Assembly: GCA_020723485.1 (NCBI GenBank)
Contig: DYIU01000002.1
Span: forward strand, 653,543-717,542
Length of the DNA stretch: 64,000 nucleotides
Reading direction: 5' to 3'
Source: Acidimicrobium ferrooxidans
GTDB taxonomy: Bacteria > Actinomycetota > Geothermincolia > Fen-727 > Anoxymicrobiaceae
In this document: piece after piece, positions 33,620-41,841 of the stretch
Numbering within the stretch: the first letter of the stretch is position 1
How the letters are laid out: each line of letters opens with the position of its first letter
Program-made: the position numbers and the translations under genes
The notes under the pieces: model-generated
The model's database searches: none
Seen by the model: only the letters and a program-made list of their open reading frames with translations
Told to the model about the DNA's origin: nothing

Positions 33620-35005
33620 TCATGCCAGGTCTTCAGCTATCATCTCGCTCACGTTCAACGCGCTCTCTGCCGCCATCTCGGTCCCTATTCCGCGACCGCC
33701 CGCGTCCGCGCCCACGATGTACAGGCCCGGGACGGGCAACCGCGGCTCGGGCCTGTTCTTCCCTATCTGCTTTACGTCCTGTGAAAGGCCGATCACCTCT
33801 CCCAGGTCACGACCGGAGATGTTTGCCGTGTAGGCTACGTCGGTGCGCAGCTTCCAGATCACGTGGTCGTCGATGCCCGGGTGCAGCATCGACATGGTGG
33901 CCTCGATCCGGTCGAGCACCGCGTTGTTCAGGTCCTTCTTCTTCGGGTCGGGGGACAGCACGGCGCCGGCCAGCACGAGCTGGCATCCCTCGGGAGCCAG
34001 GTCCGGGTCCGGTATGCTCGGGACCGGGTACATGATTCCAACGTACTTCTCCAGCGATTCCTGGTCGTTGATGTCCGGCATCCACAGGGTCATCGGGTAC
34101 GGGACCACTTCGGCGTCCAGCGCGTACTTGACGCTCACCGCGCCGTATGAGGACCTGAGCGATATGGCCCACTCGAGGTAATCCGCTGGCAGGTGGTCCG
34201 AGACCATCCTCACCGTGGGCTGCAGACCCATGTTGGATACGACCACGTCCGCTTCGACCCGGCCGCACGCCTCGACACCGACGGCGCGACCGCCCTCCAC
34301 GATTATCCCTTCGACCGGCCGGCTGTACTCGACGACGCCCCCCATGCGCTCGAGCGCGTCGAGGTAAGCCCTGGCCATCGCGCCCATTCCTCCCCTGGGG
34401 TAGGAGAGGTTCGCCTTTTCGGCCATCCCCGCGAAGCAGTAGATGAACTCGCTGGTCGACCCTGTGAAATAGGTGACCACGATAAGCATCCCGCAGGTGG
34501 CGTTGACCATCTGGTGGAACATGGGGTCGTCGGTAAATTTGTCCACGTACTCCTTGAGCGGGACCGTCTCGAGTGCTTCCATCTCGGCTTCAGGCTTCAT
34601 GGTCGCCAGGTCCTTGAAGCACAGGAAGCAGTCATCGCGGTTCTCGGGCAGCACCCCTACGCCATCGAGGATGCCGTATATCGACTCGTCGGAGCCGTAG
34701 TCCAGCGGGTAGCGGGCCACCCTGTTCCCGAGCGCGATGCGGTTCCCCTGAATCTGGGCCCATTTGAGGTCTCCGCCCACAATCCGGTTTATCTCCCCGA
34801 GCGGGCCCAGTTCGCCGCTGCCCACCGCGTGAACGCCGGTATCGTAGGTGAAGCCGTCCTTCTCGAAGCTGGCCGCCTTACCCCCGCTGTAGCTGTTGCG
34901 CTCGAGGACTGTGACCTCGAATCCCTTTTCCGACAGCAACGCCGCGCAGCCGGCCCCGCCGATACCCGTACCGATTACCACCGCTTTCCTGCCGCCTGAT
35001 GCCAT
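33620..35005 (-). CDS. CrtI-like phytoene-desaturase-family oxidoreductase
   Basis: A 461-residue FAD protein. The N-terminal VIGTGIGGAGCAALLSEKG (dinucleotide site) with ERNSYSGGKAASFEKDGF, YDTGVHAVG, SYPRGGMGAM and the C-terminal GLYIVGADAGGRGIGTEMA place it in the phytoene desaturase/retinol saturase family. No carotenoid synthesis genes are nearby, so the substrate may be another polyene or isoprenoid. GGGGAG lies 9 bases before the ATG at 35005. It is a distant relative of the flavoprotein at 14.2 kb. Confidence 0.85.
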   Translation of the reverse strand: MASGGRKAVVIGTGIGGAGCAALLSEKGFEVTVLERNSYSGGKAASFEKDGFTYDTGVHAVGSGELGPLGEINRIVGGDLKWAQIQGNRIALGNRVARYPLDYGSDESIYGILDGVGVLPENRDDCFLCFKDLATMKPEAEMEALETVPLKEYVDKFTDDPMFHQMVNATCGMLIVVTYFTGSTSEFIYCFAGMAEKANLSYPRGGMGAMARAYLDALERMGGVVEYSRPVEGIIVEGGRAVGVEACGRVEADVVVSNMGLQPTVRMVSDHLPADYLEWAISLRSSYGAVSVKYALDAEVVPYPMTLWMPDINDQESLEKYVGIMYPVPSIPDPDLAPEGCQLVLAGAVLSPDPKKKDLNNAVLDRIEATMSMLHPGIDDHVIWKLRTDVAYTANISGRDLGEVIGLSQDVKQIGKNRPEPRLPVPGLYIVGADAGGRGIGTEMAAESALNVSEMIAEDLA

Positions 35006-35237
35006 TTACCGTACTCCCCTCTCAGATAGGCCTCCCATACTATACAGAAACGCGTCCCAATAATCAGCAGCATCAGGTCCGCAGGAATGCCCTTCGAAAG
35101 CGCACGGTTCGACCACGCGGCGCGGTTCATCATCACCCCCCGTTGGAGGTTTGGTAGAATTACCGGCAGGTCAACCCGGCAGTCGAACGGCCAGGTATGC
35201 GGTCTCCTTGCACCTGGAGAAGGGGGAGCCGGAACGC

Positions 35238-36248
35238 ATGAAAAGCCCCGGCGAGTGGTGGCGAGCCGTCAAGCGGCAGAGGTCAAACCTGGTGCTCGTG
35301 GTCGCCGGATGCGTCCTCGTCCTCCTTTCGCCTGTCTGGCGTTTCGCGGTGGCGCCGGCCCTCAAGGTCGAGCCAACCGACCTGGAGCAGATACTCTACT
35401 ACGACGGCTCGCTGACGGACTATGTGAATCCTCCGGGCCGACCGGTCCTGGGGACCGAACCTTCGGTCACGCCTTTGAGAATCGACAGGACTATCCTGAG
35501 CAAGCCGCTCCTCAGCACGTCCGGCGTGTCCATCGTAGAAGTGGAGACCTTGCTCGTGGCCCCGGGGCAGGAATTATCCGACGTCGTTCACACGTACGCG
35601 CTGGACAGGCAGACCGGGGAGATGGTGCGCAGCCCGAAGGCGGACCGCACGCGGACCGGCTACTACATAGTGTTCCCCTTCGACTCGCCCAGGAGCGAGG
35701 TGCCGTTCTGGAATGAGCTCACGGGTAAGACGCACCCTGCGGAATTCGAGAAAGAAGACGTCGTCGATGGGCTCCCGGTACATGTTTACTCATTCGCCTT
35801 CGGAAACCAGCCGACCCTGGAGGCCCCTGCAGGATTTCCCGCGTCAATGGATGGGGCGGGACTAAAAGATGTCCTCTCCATGCCTGACCTTTCGGTGTCG
35901 GATACCGAGGCGGTCGCACTGTCGTACACGGCCAGTTCGGCTGCCGAGCTAAAGGTGGAACCGCGCATGGGGATCATCGTCGAAACGCGGGGCGAGGAGT
36001 CAGTATCCCTGTCGGCGCGAGATCCCGGCGGCCGGCTTATCGTGACCAGGCTGCTCCACAAGCTCGAGTTCAAGCAGAACAAGGTCAGCGTGAAAGCCGC
36101 CGTGCAGTTCGCTCGAGAAGAGGTCTCCAAGCTCAACCTGCAGTTCGTGTACCTGCCGCTCGGCCTGCTGGTCCTGGGGCTTGGGGTCCTGGTTGTGGGC
36201 CTCTTCGCCGGCGTGCACTTAGTAAACGGGGTCAGGCCGGAGAATTAA
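35238..36248 (+). CDS. PorA-family protein (DUF3068)
   Basis: A 336-residue membrane protein with an N-terminal hydrophobic segment (about 18-40), a large extracytoplasmic beta-rich domain and a C-terminal membrane helix (about 300-326). Sequence landmarks such as LVLVVAGCVLVLLSPVWRF, QTGEMVRSPKADR, GYYIVFPF and YSFAFGNQ fit the DUF3068/PorA group seen mainly in Actinobacteria. ATG at 35238 follows GGGGGAG. The last residues (GVRPEN) and stop are encoded by a GGGGTCAG palindrome. Function unknown; an envelope role is likely. Confidence 0.75.
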   Translation: MKSPGEWWRAVKRQRSNLVLVVAGCVLVLLSPVWRFAVAPALKVEPTDLEQILYYDGSLTDYVNPPGRPVLGTEPSVTPLRIDRTILSKPLLSTSGVSIVEVETLLVAPGQELSDVVHTYALDRQTGEMVRSPKADRTRTGYYIVFPFDSPRSEVPFWNELTGKTHPAEFEKEDVVDGLPVHVYSFAFGNQPTLEAPAGFPASMDGAGLKDVLSMPDLSVSDTEAVALSYTASSAAELKVEPRMGIIVETRGEESVSLSARDPGGRLIVTRLLHKLEFKQNKVSVKAAVQFAREEVSKLNLQFVYLPLGLLVLGLGVLVVGLFAGVHLVNGVRPEN

Positions 36249-36299
36249 GGTCGAGACTGCCAGACCTACCTGTTGCATAAATTCTCCGGCCTGACCCCG
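36227..36299. repeat. GGGGTCAG palindrome overlapping the PorA-like stop codon
   Basis: CGGGGTCAGGCCGGAGAATT (36227-36246) pairs perfectly with its inverse at 36280-36299, a 20-bp stem around a 33-base loop. The TAA of the PorA-like gene (36246-36248) lies at the stem end. The convergent PlsC stop is 13 bp away. A shared transcription end is plausible. Confidence 0.85.
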
Positions 36300-36311
36300 G
36301 AAGTTAAGCTG

Positions 36312-37076
36312 CTACACGCGGTCGGTGTAGATGTCGAACGGCAACCCGCCGGTCATGAACCTCTCCAGGTCCTCGCCGTCGTAAAGCTTCATCACGACCC
36401 GGCGCAGCTTACCGCTGAGAGTGTCAATGGCCGCCTTGGTGAGGGGCCCGTCCTTGAAGCCCGAGAGGTCGATCGGCGTGCCGATGCGGACCAGAACCCT
36501 CTTGTAGAGCATGAACCTCAGCGGGCCCTCGTCGGCGGCGGGATGCTTCACGTAGGTCTTCACTACCTGGCCGGGCACCGGGGGCAGTTCCACCTCGGCG
36601 CCGGGTATTACGGCCGCGGGGATAACTGGGACCCCGGCCTCGAGGGCGATACGGGCGAAGCCGGTGCGGAAGTAGCTTATCTTGCTCACCCTGTCCGGCC
36701 TCATGAACGACTCTATGCCCTCGGGGAATATGCCCACGATCTCGCCTTCCTTCAACAGTTCGACCGCCTCATCGAGTCCGAGGCTGCTGCTGTCTCCCCC
36801 TTTGAGTGACAGGCGCACCATCCCGGTCATCCGATAGAACGTCTTGACCATCGGCACCACGAAGCCGTGGGAGCCCGCCACGAAATGTATGTGGCGGTCC
36901 ACCTCGTTCATCAGCGCGAGGGGGTCCAGCACAGAGCGGTGATTGCAGATGAGGAGAGCGCCTCCATCGTGCGGCATGTTATACGTGCCCTCCGAGCGTA
37001 TGCGGAACGCGAGCTCGAGCCATGGCCCGAACACCGTCCTCATGGTCTCATACGCCAGCATCTGATATACGTTCAT
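36312..37076 (-). CDS. 1-acyl-sn-glycerol-3-phosphate acyltransferase-like protein
   Basis: A 254-residue PlsC-family acyltransferase for phospholipid synthesis. The catalytic NHRSVLD (H-x4-D) at about residues 49-55, the FPEGIESF motif and a GVPVIPAAV stretch are diagnostic. The short N-terminal helix is likely membrane-associated. It is divergent from the radical SAM gene and converges with the PorA-like gene. Fatty acid substrate unknown. Confidence 0.88.
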   Translation of the reverse strand: MNVYQMLAYETMRTVFGPWLELAFRIRSEGTYNMPHDGGALLICNHRSVLDPLALMNEVDRHIHFVAGSHGFVVPMVKTFYRMTGMVRLSLKGGDSSSLGLDEAVELLKEGEIVGIFPEGIESFMRPDRVSKISYFRTGFARIALEAGVPVIPAAVIPGAEVELPPVPGQVVKTYVKHPAADEGPLRFMLYKRVLVRIGTPIDLSGFKDGPLTKAAIDTLSGKLRRVVMKLYDGEDLERFMTGGLPFDIYTDRV

Positions 37077-37210
37077 GGCGTCACCGTCTGAAGCCGGTTG
37101 AAGATGACGAGGAGCAGCCGTGAATGACGGCCGCCCTCAGCCCTAAAGGATACGTCCTGTGCCGGGGCGCCGCAAGCGCGCCGCGCCTTTGTCGGCCGGC
37201 CGCGGTCATG

Positions 37211-37216
37211 TAGAAT
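37211..37216 (+). promoter_or_regulatory. -10 element TAGAAT, candidate
   Basis: TAGAAT lies 36 bases before the TTG start at 37252, with a weak TTGTCG -35 at 16 bp. Similar TAGAAT words stand upstream of several rightward genes in the window. Confidence 0.3.
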
Positions 37217-37251
37217 TGGCTGGCCGGCCGCGCGACGGAGGAGATGCCGCT

Positions 37252-38709
37252 TTGAGAGTCACTTTCATATACCCCGATTATTTCGAGACCCAGGACATAC
37301 ACATCGAGCCCCAGGGGCGCATGTACCTTGGCATCGGCTACCTGTCCGCGTTCCTCAAGCGCGCCGGGCACCAGACCGAGCTGGTCCACCTCGTGAGGCC
37401 GGAGGGGCGCGAAGGCCTGGTCGAGAGCGTTTCACGGAGCAGGCCGGACCTCGTTGCGCTCAGCGCGACCACTCTCCAGTTCGGCAAGGTCCGCCAACTG
37501 GCCTCCTGGGTAAAGGATGAGCTCGGGCTCCCGGTGGTATGCGGCGGGGTACACCCCACGACCGCACCCGAGGAAGTCATGGGAGAGCCCGCGATTGACT
37601 ACGTCTGCGTCGGTGAAGGCGAGGAATCCCTGCTCGAGCTCTGCAACGCCCTCCAGTCTGGAGAACCGACAGAAGGCATCGCGGGCATATGGAGCAAGAG
37701 CGGCGCATCTGTTGCAAGAAACCCCGCGCGGCCCCTGGTCGAGGACCTTGATTCCCTCCCCTTTCCGGACCGGGAGGTATTCGACACCTCGAAATTCGCC
37801 AGAAACCAGAAGAACAGGCTCTCTATAATGGCTTCGCGTGGCTGCCCTTTCCACTGCAGCTACTGCTGTAACCATGTGCTCAGGAGCGTCTACCCGAACC
37901 CGGAGAGCTACGTCAGGTTCCGCAGCCCGGAAAACGTCATGGCGGAGATCGACGAAGCGTTGTCCCGGGACCCCGGCCTGGAGCAGGTGCGTTTCGAAGA
38001 CGATATCCTCACGCTCGACCGTCGGTGGTTCAGGCGTTTCGCGGCACTGTACACAGACAGGGTCCGACTCCCGTTCATCTGCAACGCCAGGGTCGACCTG
38101 CTCGACGAGGAGATGGTCAGCCTGCTTGCCGGAGCGGGCTGCAGCGCGGTAGCGATGGGCATCGAGAGCGGAAACGCCTGGCTGCGCAGGAACGTCCTGA
38201 AGAGGAACATGACCGACGAGAAGATATGCCGGGCTTTTGACCTGTGCCGCCGGTACGGCATAGACACGGTCTCACTAAACATGACCGGCTTCCCCCGTGA
38301 GACCATCGGGATGGCGCTGGACACCATCAAGATGAACTCGAGGGTGGAGCCCGGACTCGCCCAGGTAACGGCGCTCGTGCCTTTCCCGAATACCAGGATA
38401 TTCGAAGTCTGTGCCGACGGCGGCATGCTCGGCGCCGAAGACCTCGATACCCTGTTCTCCGGGCGCTCCGGCCTGCAGCTGGACGGCATGTCCCGCGAGC
38501 AGGTGAACATGGTCTGCGAGAACTTCGTGCTCCTGATGGTCTGGTACAGGAAGCTCTCCGCGATGAAGAGTCCGCTGGGCGCGGCGGCGGTGAGACTGCT
38601 CGACTGGTTCCTCTCGAGCCGGGCGGTGCCTGGCGCGTTGCGCGAGATGGTCTTGGAAAAGGGCCGTTACAGGTTGGACTGGAAATACTACATCGGTATC
38701 GACTACTAG
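37252..38709 (+). CDS. B12-binding-domain radical SAM protein
   Basis: A 485-residue protein. Residues about 1-140 are a cobalamin-binding-type Rossmann domain (VTFIYPDYFE, YLGIGYLSAFLKRAGH, VVCGGVHPTTAPEE, VCVGEGEESLLEL), then a radical SAM domain with CPFHCSYCC for the [4Fe-4S] cluster (about 203-211) and FNARVDL-like strands. This class includes methylases and HpnJ/BchE-type enzymes. The TTG start is chosen for GGAGGAG 8 bases upstream. It is followed after 8 bp by a methyltransferase, forming a small operon. Substrate unknown. Confidence 0.87.
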   Translation: MRVTFIYPDYFETQDIHIEPQGRMYLGIGYLSAFLKRAGHQTELVHLVRPEGREGLVESVSRSRPDLVALSATTLQFGKVRQLASWVKDELGLPVVCGGVHPTTAPEEVMGEPAIDYVCVGEGEESLLELCNALQSGEPTEGIAGIWSKSGASVARNPARPLVEDLDSLPFPDREVFDTSKFARNQKNRLSIMASRGCPFHCSYCCNHVLRSVYPNPESYVRFRSPENVMAEIDEALSRDPGLEQVRFEDDILTLDRRWFRRFAALYTDRVRLPFICNARVDLLDEEMVSLLAGAGCSAVAMGIESGNAWLRRNVLKRNMTDEKICRAFDLCRRYGIDTVSLNMTGFPRETIGMALDTIKMNSRVEPGLAQVTALVPFPNTRIFEVCADGGMLGAEDLDTLFSGRSGLQLDGMSREQVNMVCENFVLLMVWYRKLSAMKSPLGAAAVRLLDWFLSSRAVPGALREMVLEKGRYRLDWKYYIGIDY

Positions 38710-38717
38710 AGGTGCTG

Positions 38718-39362
38718 ATGGGACGGGGGCAGAAGCCGCAGGGGGCGATAGAGAGGTTTGACGCGTGGGCCTCCTCATACGAGAAGTCGTTTCTCTGGAA
38801 GCACTTCTTCGAGCCGGTACACCTGGTGATGATGGCGGAGTCCGGGGACGTGACCGGGCTGAGCATCCTGGATCTCGGCTGCGGCACCGGGGACATGCTC
38901 CGCAGATTCTCGATGGCGGGGGGCCGGCGAGTGGTGGGCATCGATGCGAGCGCCGGCATGCTCCAGGTCGCCGCAGACCTGTGCGGGGATTACGCCAACA
39001 TAGAGCTGGTAGCCGGCTCCGCCGAGGCCCTCCCCTTTCAGGAAGGCGAGTTCGACCTGGTGACGTCGTGCATCGCCTTCCACCACTTTCCAGATCCGGG
39101 GGGCACGCTCAGGGAGATACGCAGGGTCCTCGGGCCCGGCGGACGCCTGTGCGTCTGCGACCTCGACGGAGAAGGGCTCGCAGGGCGGTTGATGCTCGCG
39201 TACGGACGCTTGAAGAAAGACGACCGCTACTTCGACCGCCCCACCATGCTGGAGATGGCGAGGGAGGCGGGCCTGGAGACCCACGGCGCAAGGAAGGTCC
39301 GCGCTTTTCCCCCGGTCATGATGGTGAACGCCTGCAGGCCGGATGGGCCGGGAACCGGTTGA
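38718..39362 (+). CDS. Class I SAM-dependent methyltransferase
   Basis: A 214-residue methyltransferase of the Methyltransf_11/UbiE-like type: ILDLGCGTGDMLRRF (motif I), VVGIDASAGML, SAEALPFQEGEFDLVTSCIAFHHF and RVLGPGGRLCVCDLDG. Its start 8 bp after the radical SAM stop, with GAGG 5 bases upstream, indicates co-transcription. It probably acts on the same product as the radical SAM enzyme, which I infer from context. No product class can be named. Confidence 0.85.
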   Translation: MGRGQKPQGAIERFDAWASSYEKSFLWKHFFEPVHLVMMAESGDVTGLSILDLGCGTGDMLRRFSMAGGRRVVGIDASAGMLQVAADLCGDYANIELVAGSAEALPFQEGEFDLVTSCIAFHHFPDPGGTLREIRRVLGPGGRLCVCDLDGEGLAGRLMLAYGRLKKDDRYFDRPTMLEMAREAGLETHGARKVRAFPPVMMVNACRPDGPGTG

Positions 39363-39418
39363 ATGGCGGGCAACGGTGAAGTCGTCCAGGCTCAATCCCG
39401 CGTGGGGGTCATGTCGCC

Positions 39419-39991
39419 ATGATATGGAAAGCATTCGGCTCGGCTTTCGGGCTGACCTTCATCGCTGAACTTGGGGACAAGACGCAGATAGCCATCCTGG
39501 CGCTCTCGGCCAGGTACGGCTGGCTTCCCGTTTTCCTCGGGGCGTCTGCCGCTTTCGTTGTGCTCAACGCGCTCGCCGTCACGGTGGGAGCGGTAGTTGC
39601 GAGGTTCGTTCCGGAAGAGGTAATACGATACGTCTCCGCCGCGGTCTTCATCGTCTTCGGGCTGCTCGCGTTCAAGCCCGAGAATGAAGAGGCGGAGGAG
39701 CCGGACGAGAAAGAGGCCGGGGCGCGAGGTCCGTTCCTGACCTCGCTGGCTGTGGTGGCCCTGATGGAGCTCGGCGACAAGACCCAGCTCTCGCTGGTCG
39801 CGCTGACCTCCAAGTACAACGCGCCGTTCTTCATCTTCCTGGGGGGCACGCTCGCTCTCTTGGCAACGTCCCTCATAGGCGCGCTCCTGGGTAAGTGGCT
39901 GTCACGGTTGATACCCTTCAAGTACATCAAATGGCTTTCCGGCGCGGTGTTCATAATCTTCGGGGTCCTCATAGGGCTCGACGTTCTCTAG
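39419..39991 (+). CDS. GDT1/TMEM165 (UPF0016) family divalent cation transporter
   Basis: A 190-residue membrane protein with two homologous three-helix halves, each bearing the family signature: AELGDKTQIAILALSARY (about 13-30) and MELGDKTQLSLVALTSKY (about 118-135). Family members move Mn2+ or Ca2+ out of the cytoplasm, and bacterial MneA/MntX-like members export manganese. An acidic loop (ENEEAEEPDEKE) lies between halves. The ATG has GGGGG about 11 bases upstream. No riboswitch-like leader was seen. Confidence 0.9.
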   Translation: MIWKAFGSAFGLTFIAELGDKTQIAILALSARYGWLPVFLGASAAFVVLNALAVTVGAVVARFVPEEVIRYVSAAVFIVFGLLAFKPENEEAEEPDEKEAGARGPFLTSLAVVALMELGDKTQLSLVALTSKYNAPFFIFLGGTLALLATSLIGALLGKWLSRLIPFKYIKWLSGAVFIIFGVLIGLDVL

Positions 39992-40113
39992 AGCCGTCCT
40001 TCCGATGCGGACATCCGTTCTTCTGCTGAATGCGGCGTGACCTGATGGTAGAATTGCTGCAGGAGCGTGCCTTTCGAACGGGTCGGTCAATTCGACCTCC
40101 TGGGGGGATCCAG

Positions 40114-41685
40114 ATGGAGTTCAAACGGCAGTTCAACAGGCGGGACCTCGAGAACCTCTTCGATGAAGACTTCAGACTGCCCGATGATTTCATGTTCGGG
40201 GTCGCCAACGCGGCGTACCAGGTGGAGGGCGGGTACAACGGGCCCGGCGAGCCGCTCAACAACTGGGTCGAGCTCGAGCGTGCCGGGAAGGCCGAGCCGG
40301 CCGGTGAGGCCGTGCGCTTCTGGACCGACTACCCGGAACACATAGAGCTCGCCAACAGCATGGGCTTGAACGGGTTCCGGATGAGCCTCGAGTGGGCCCG
40401 GGTCCAGCCCGGGACGGGCCCCGGCACCGGGGAAGTCCCCCCGTACGACGAGGCGGCTATCGAAGCTTATTCCGACATGCTGGCCGCGCTGATGGAAGCC
40501 GGGCTCGAGCCCGTGGTGACGCTGCACCACTTCACGCACCCCTACTGGCTGGGGATCGACCTGTGGCTCGACCGGGGGAAGCTGGCGCTGTTCCGCGCAT
40601 ACTGCGAAAAGATGGCCCAGTCCCTCAACGCCTTCCTCGTCGAGAAGCACTCACTGCGCCCCGTCAAGTACTGGGTGACTATCAACGAGCCCAACGTATA
40701 CGCGCTCCTCACCTATACGCTTCCCTTCTTCCCGCACGGGACGGCCGGGCTCTCTAAGGCCGCGCAGTGCTGGAGTAATATGATCGACGCGCACTGCAGG
40801 GCTTACGACGCGGTCCACCAGGTCTATCAGTCGCACGGGTGGGAGGACCCGCTCGTCAGCTGCAATAACTTCCACTTCTCCACGTACTACCTGGACAAGG
40901 TGATGACCGACCTCATGCTCGCCCGCCGCAACGGAGTGGAGCGCGGCGACCTGCCCGCGTATATCGAAAGGAGCAAGGCCGCCTGGGACGCTGAGATAGC
41001 GAAGAGCCCGCACCCCGTCAAGTCACACTGGTTGAACGTCAAACTCGAACAGCTGGTCGACCGGCTGACGCCGAGGACGTTCTCACTCGAGCGACTCTCA
41101 GACGGCATAGACGCGATATACTCCTCCCCGCTCAGCGACAAGCTCGATTACCTCTCGACCGATTACTACGACGCGTTCCTCCGCTATCACGCGAAGCTTC
41201 CCTCCTTCAGTGACATTCGGGAAGGCCGTTTCACCCCCAGCGCCGAGCTCTGGGAGCAGGTCCTCAACCCCGCCGCGCTCTACCACTTCCTCAAGGGCGA
41301 GATGATCAACGGGGACGGCCTGTCGATGATACTGCTGGAGAGCGGCATGTGCTACCGGGTCCACAACGGGATGGTCGAGCCGAGGCGAGACGGCGCGACC
41401 CGAGACAGGTTCCTGCAGGGCTACATCTACGAGGTGCTCCGTGCGCTGAAAGACGGAGTCCCGGTGAAGGGATACTTCCACTGGACCATGGTCGACAACT
41501 ACGAGTGGGGCTCATACGAACCCCGATTCGGGCTGTTCACGGTCGACAGGTCGCGTACGCCGGCCAGGATAAGCTCAGTCGATGCCTGGGGAGTGAACGC
41601 CGGGAAGGTATACGGAGACATTATCGCCGCCCTGGGCGCGGGAGACAGGGAGAGGATACTGGACGCCTTCTCCCACGACGACTGA
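40114..41685 (+). CDS. Glycoside hydrolase family 1 enzyme
   Basis: A 523-residue beta-glycosidase-fold protein. GH1 features: FMFGVANAAYQVEGGYNG near the N-terminus, SLEWARVQPG, LHHFTHP, acid/base in TINEPN, and late YFHWTMVDNYEWGSYEPRFGLF. The nucleophile region reads LLESGMCYR where typical members have (I/V)TENG, an unusual variant that keeps the glutamate. No signal peptide, so it acts in the cytoplasm on an imported glycoside. The ATG at 40114 follows GGGGGG at 6 bases. It is somewhat longer than the usual 450 residues because of a helical insert (about 260-330). Confidence 0.85.
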   Translation: MEFKRQFNRRDLENLFDEDFRLPDDFMFGVANAAYQVEGGYNGPGEPLNNWVELERAGKAEPAGEAVRFWTDYPEHIELANSMGLNGFRMSLEWARVQPGTGPGTGEVPPYDEAAIEAYSDMLAALMEAGLEPVVTLHHFTHPYWLGIDLWLDRGKLALFRAYCEKMAQSLNAFLVEKHSLRPVKYWVTINEPNVYALLTYTLPFFPHGTAGLSKAAQCWSNMIDAHCRAYDAVHQVYQSHGWEDPLVSCNNFHFSTYYLDKVMTDLMLARRNGVERGDLPAYIERSKAAWDAEIAKSPHPVKSHWLNVKLEQLVDRLTPRTFSLERLSDGIDAIYSSPLSDKLDYLSTDYYDAFLRYHAKLPSFSDIREGRFTPSAELWEQVLNPAALYHFLKGEMINGDGLSMILLESGMCYRVHNGMVEPRRDGATRDRFLQGYIYEVLRALKDGVPVKGYFHWTMVDNYEWGSYEPRFGLFTVDRSRTPARISSVDAWGVNAGKVYGDIIAALGAGDRERILDAFSHDD

Positions 41686-41712
41686 CACCGGGCCTCCGGC
41701 CCTGAGGTGTTA

Positions 41713-41721
41713 TGCTATCAT
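41713..41721 (+). promoter_or_regulatory. Extended -10 promoter element, candidate
   Basis: TGCTATCAT (TG-N-TATCAT) follows the GH1 gene and precedes the hybrid kinase. Its position argues against a kinase start upstream of it. Confidence 0.3.
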
Positions 41722-41841
41722 TCTTGCAGGGTCCCGGGCCGGCGGCCGGCCTGGACCCGCGGCAAGCGGTGCCACAAGAACGCTATGGATTCCACTTCGG
41801 ACGGGTTGTGCGCGGCATTCACAGCGCCGGCCGGTGGGGCG

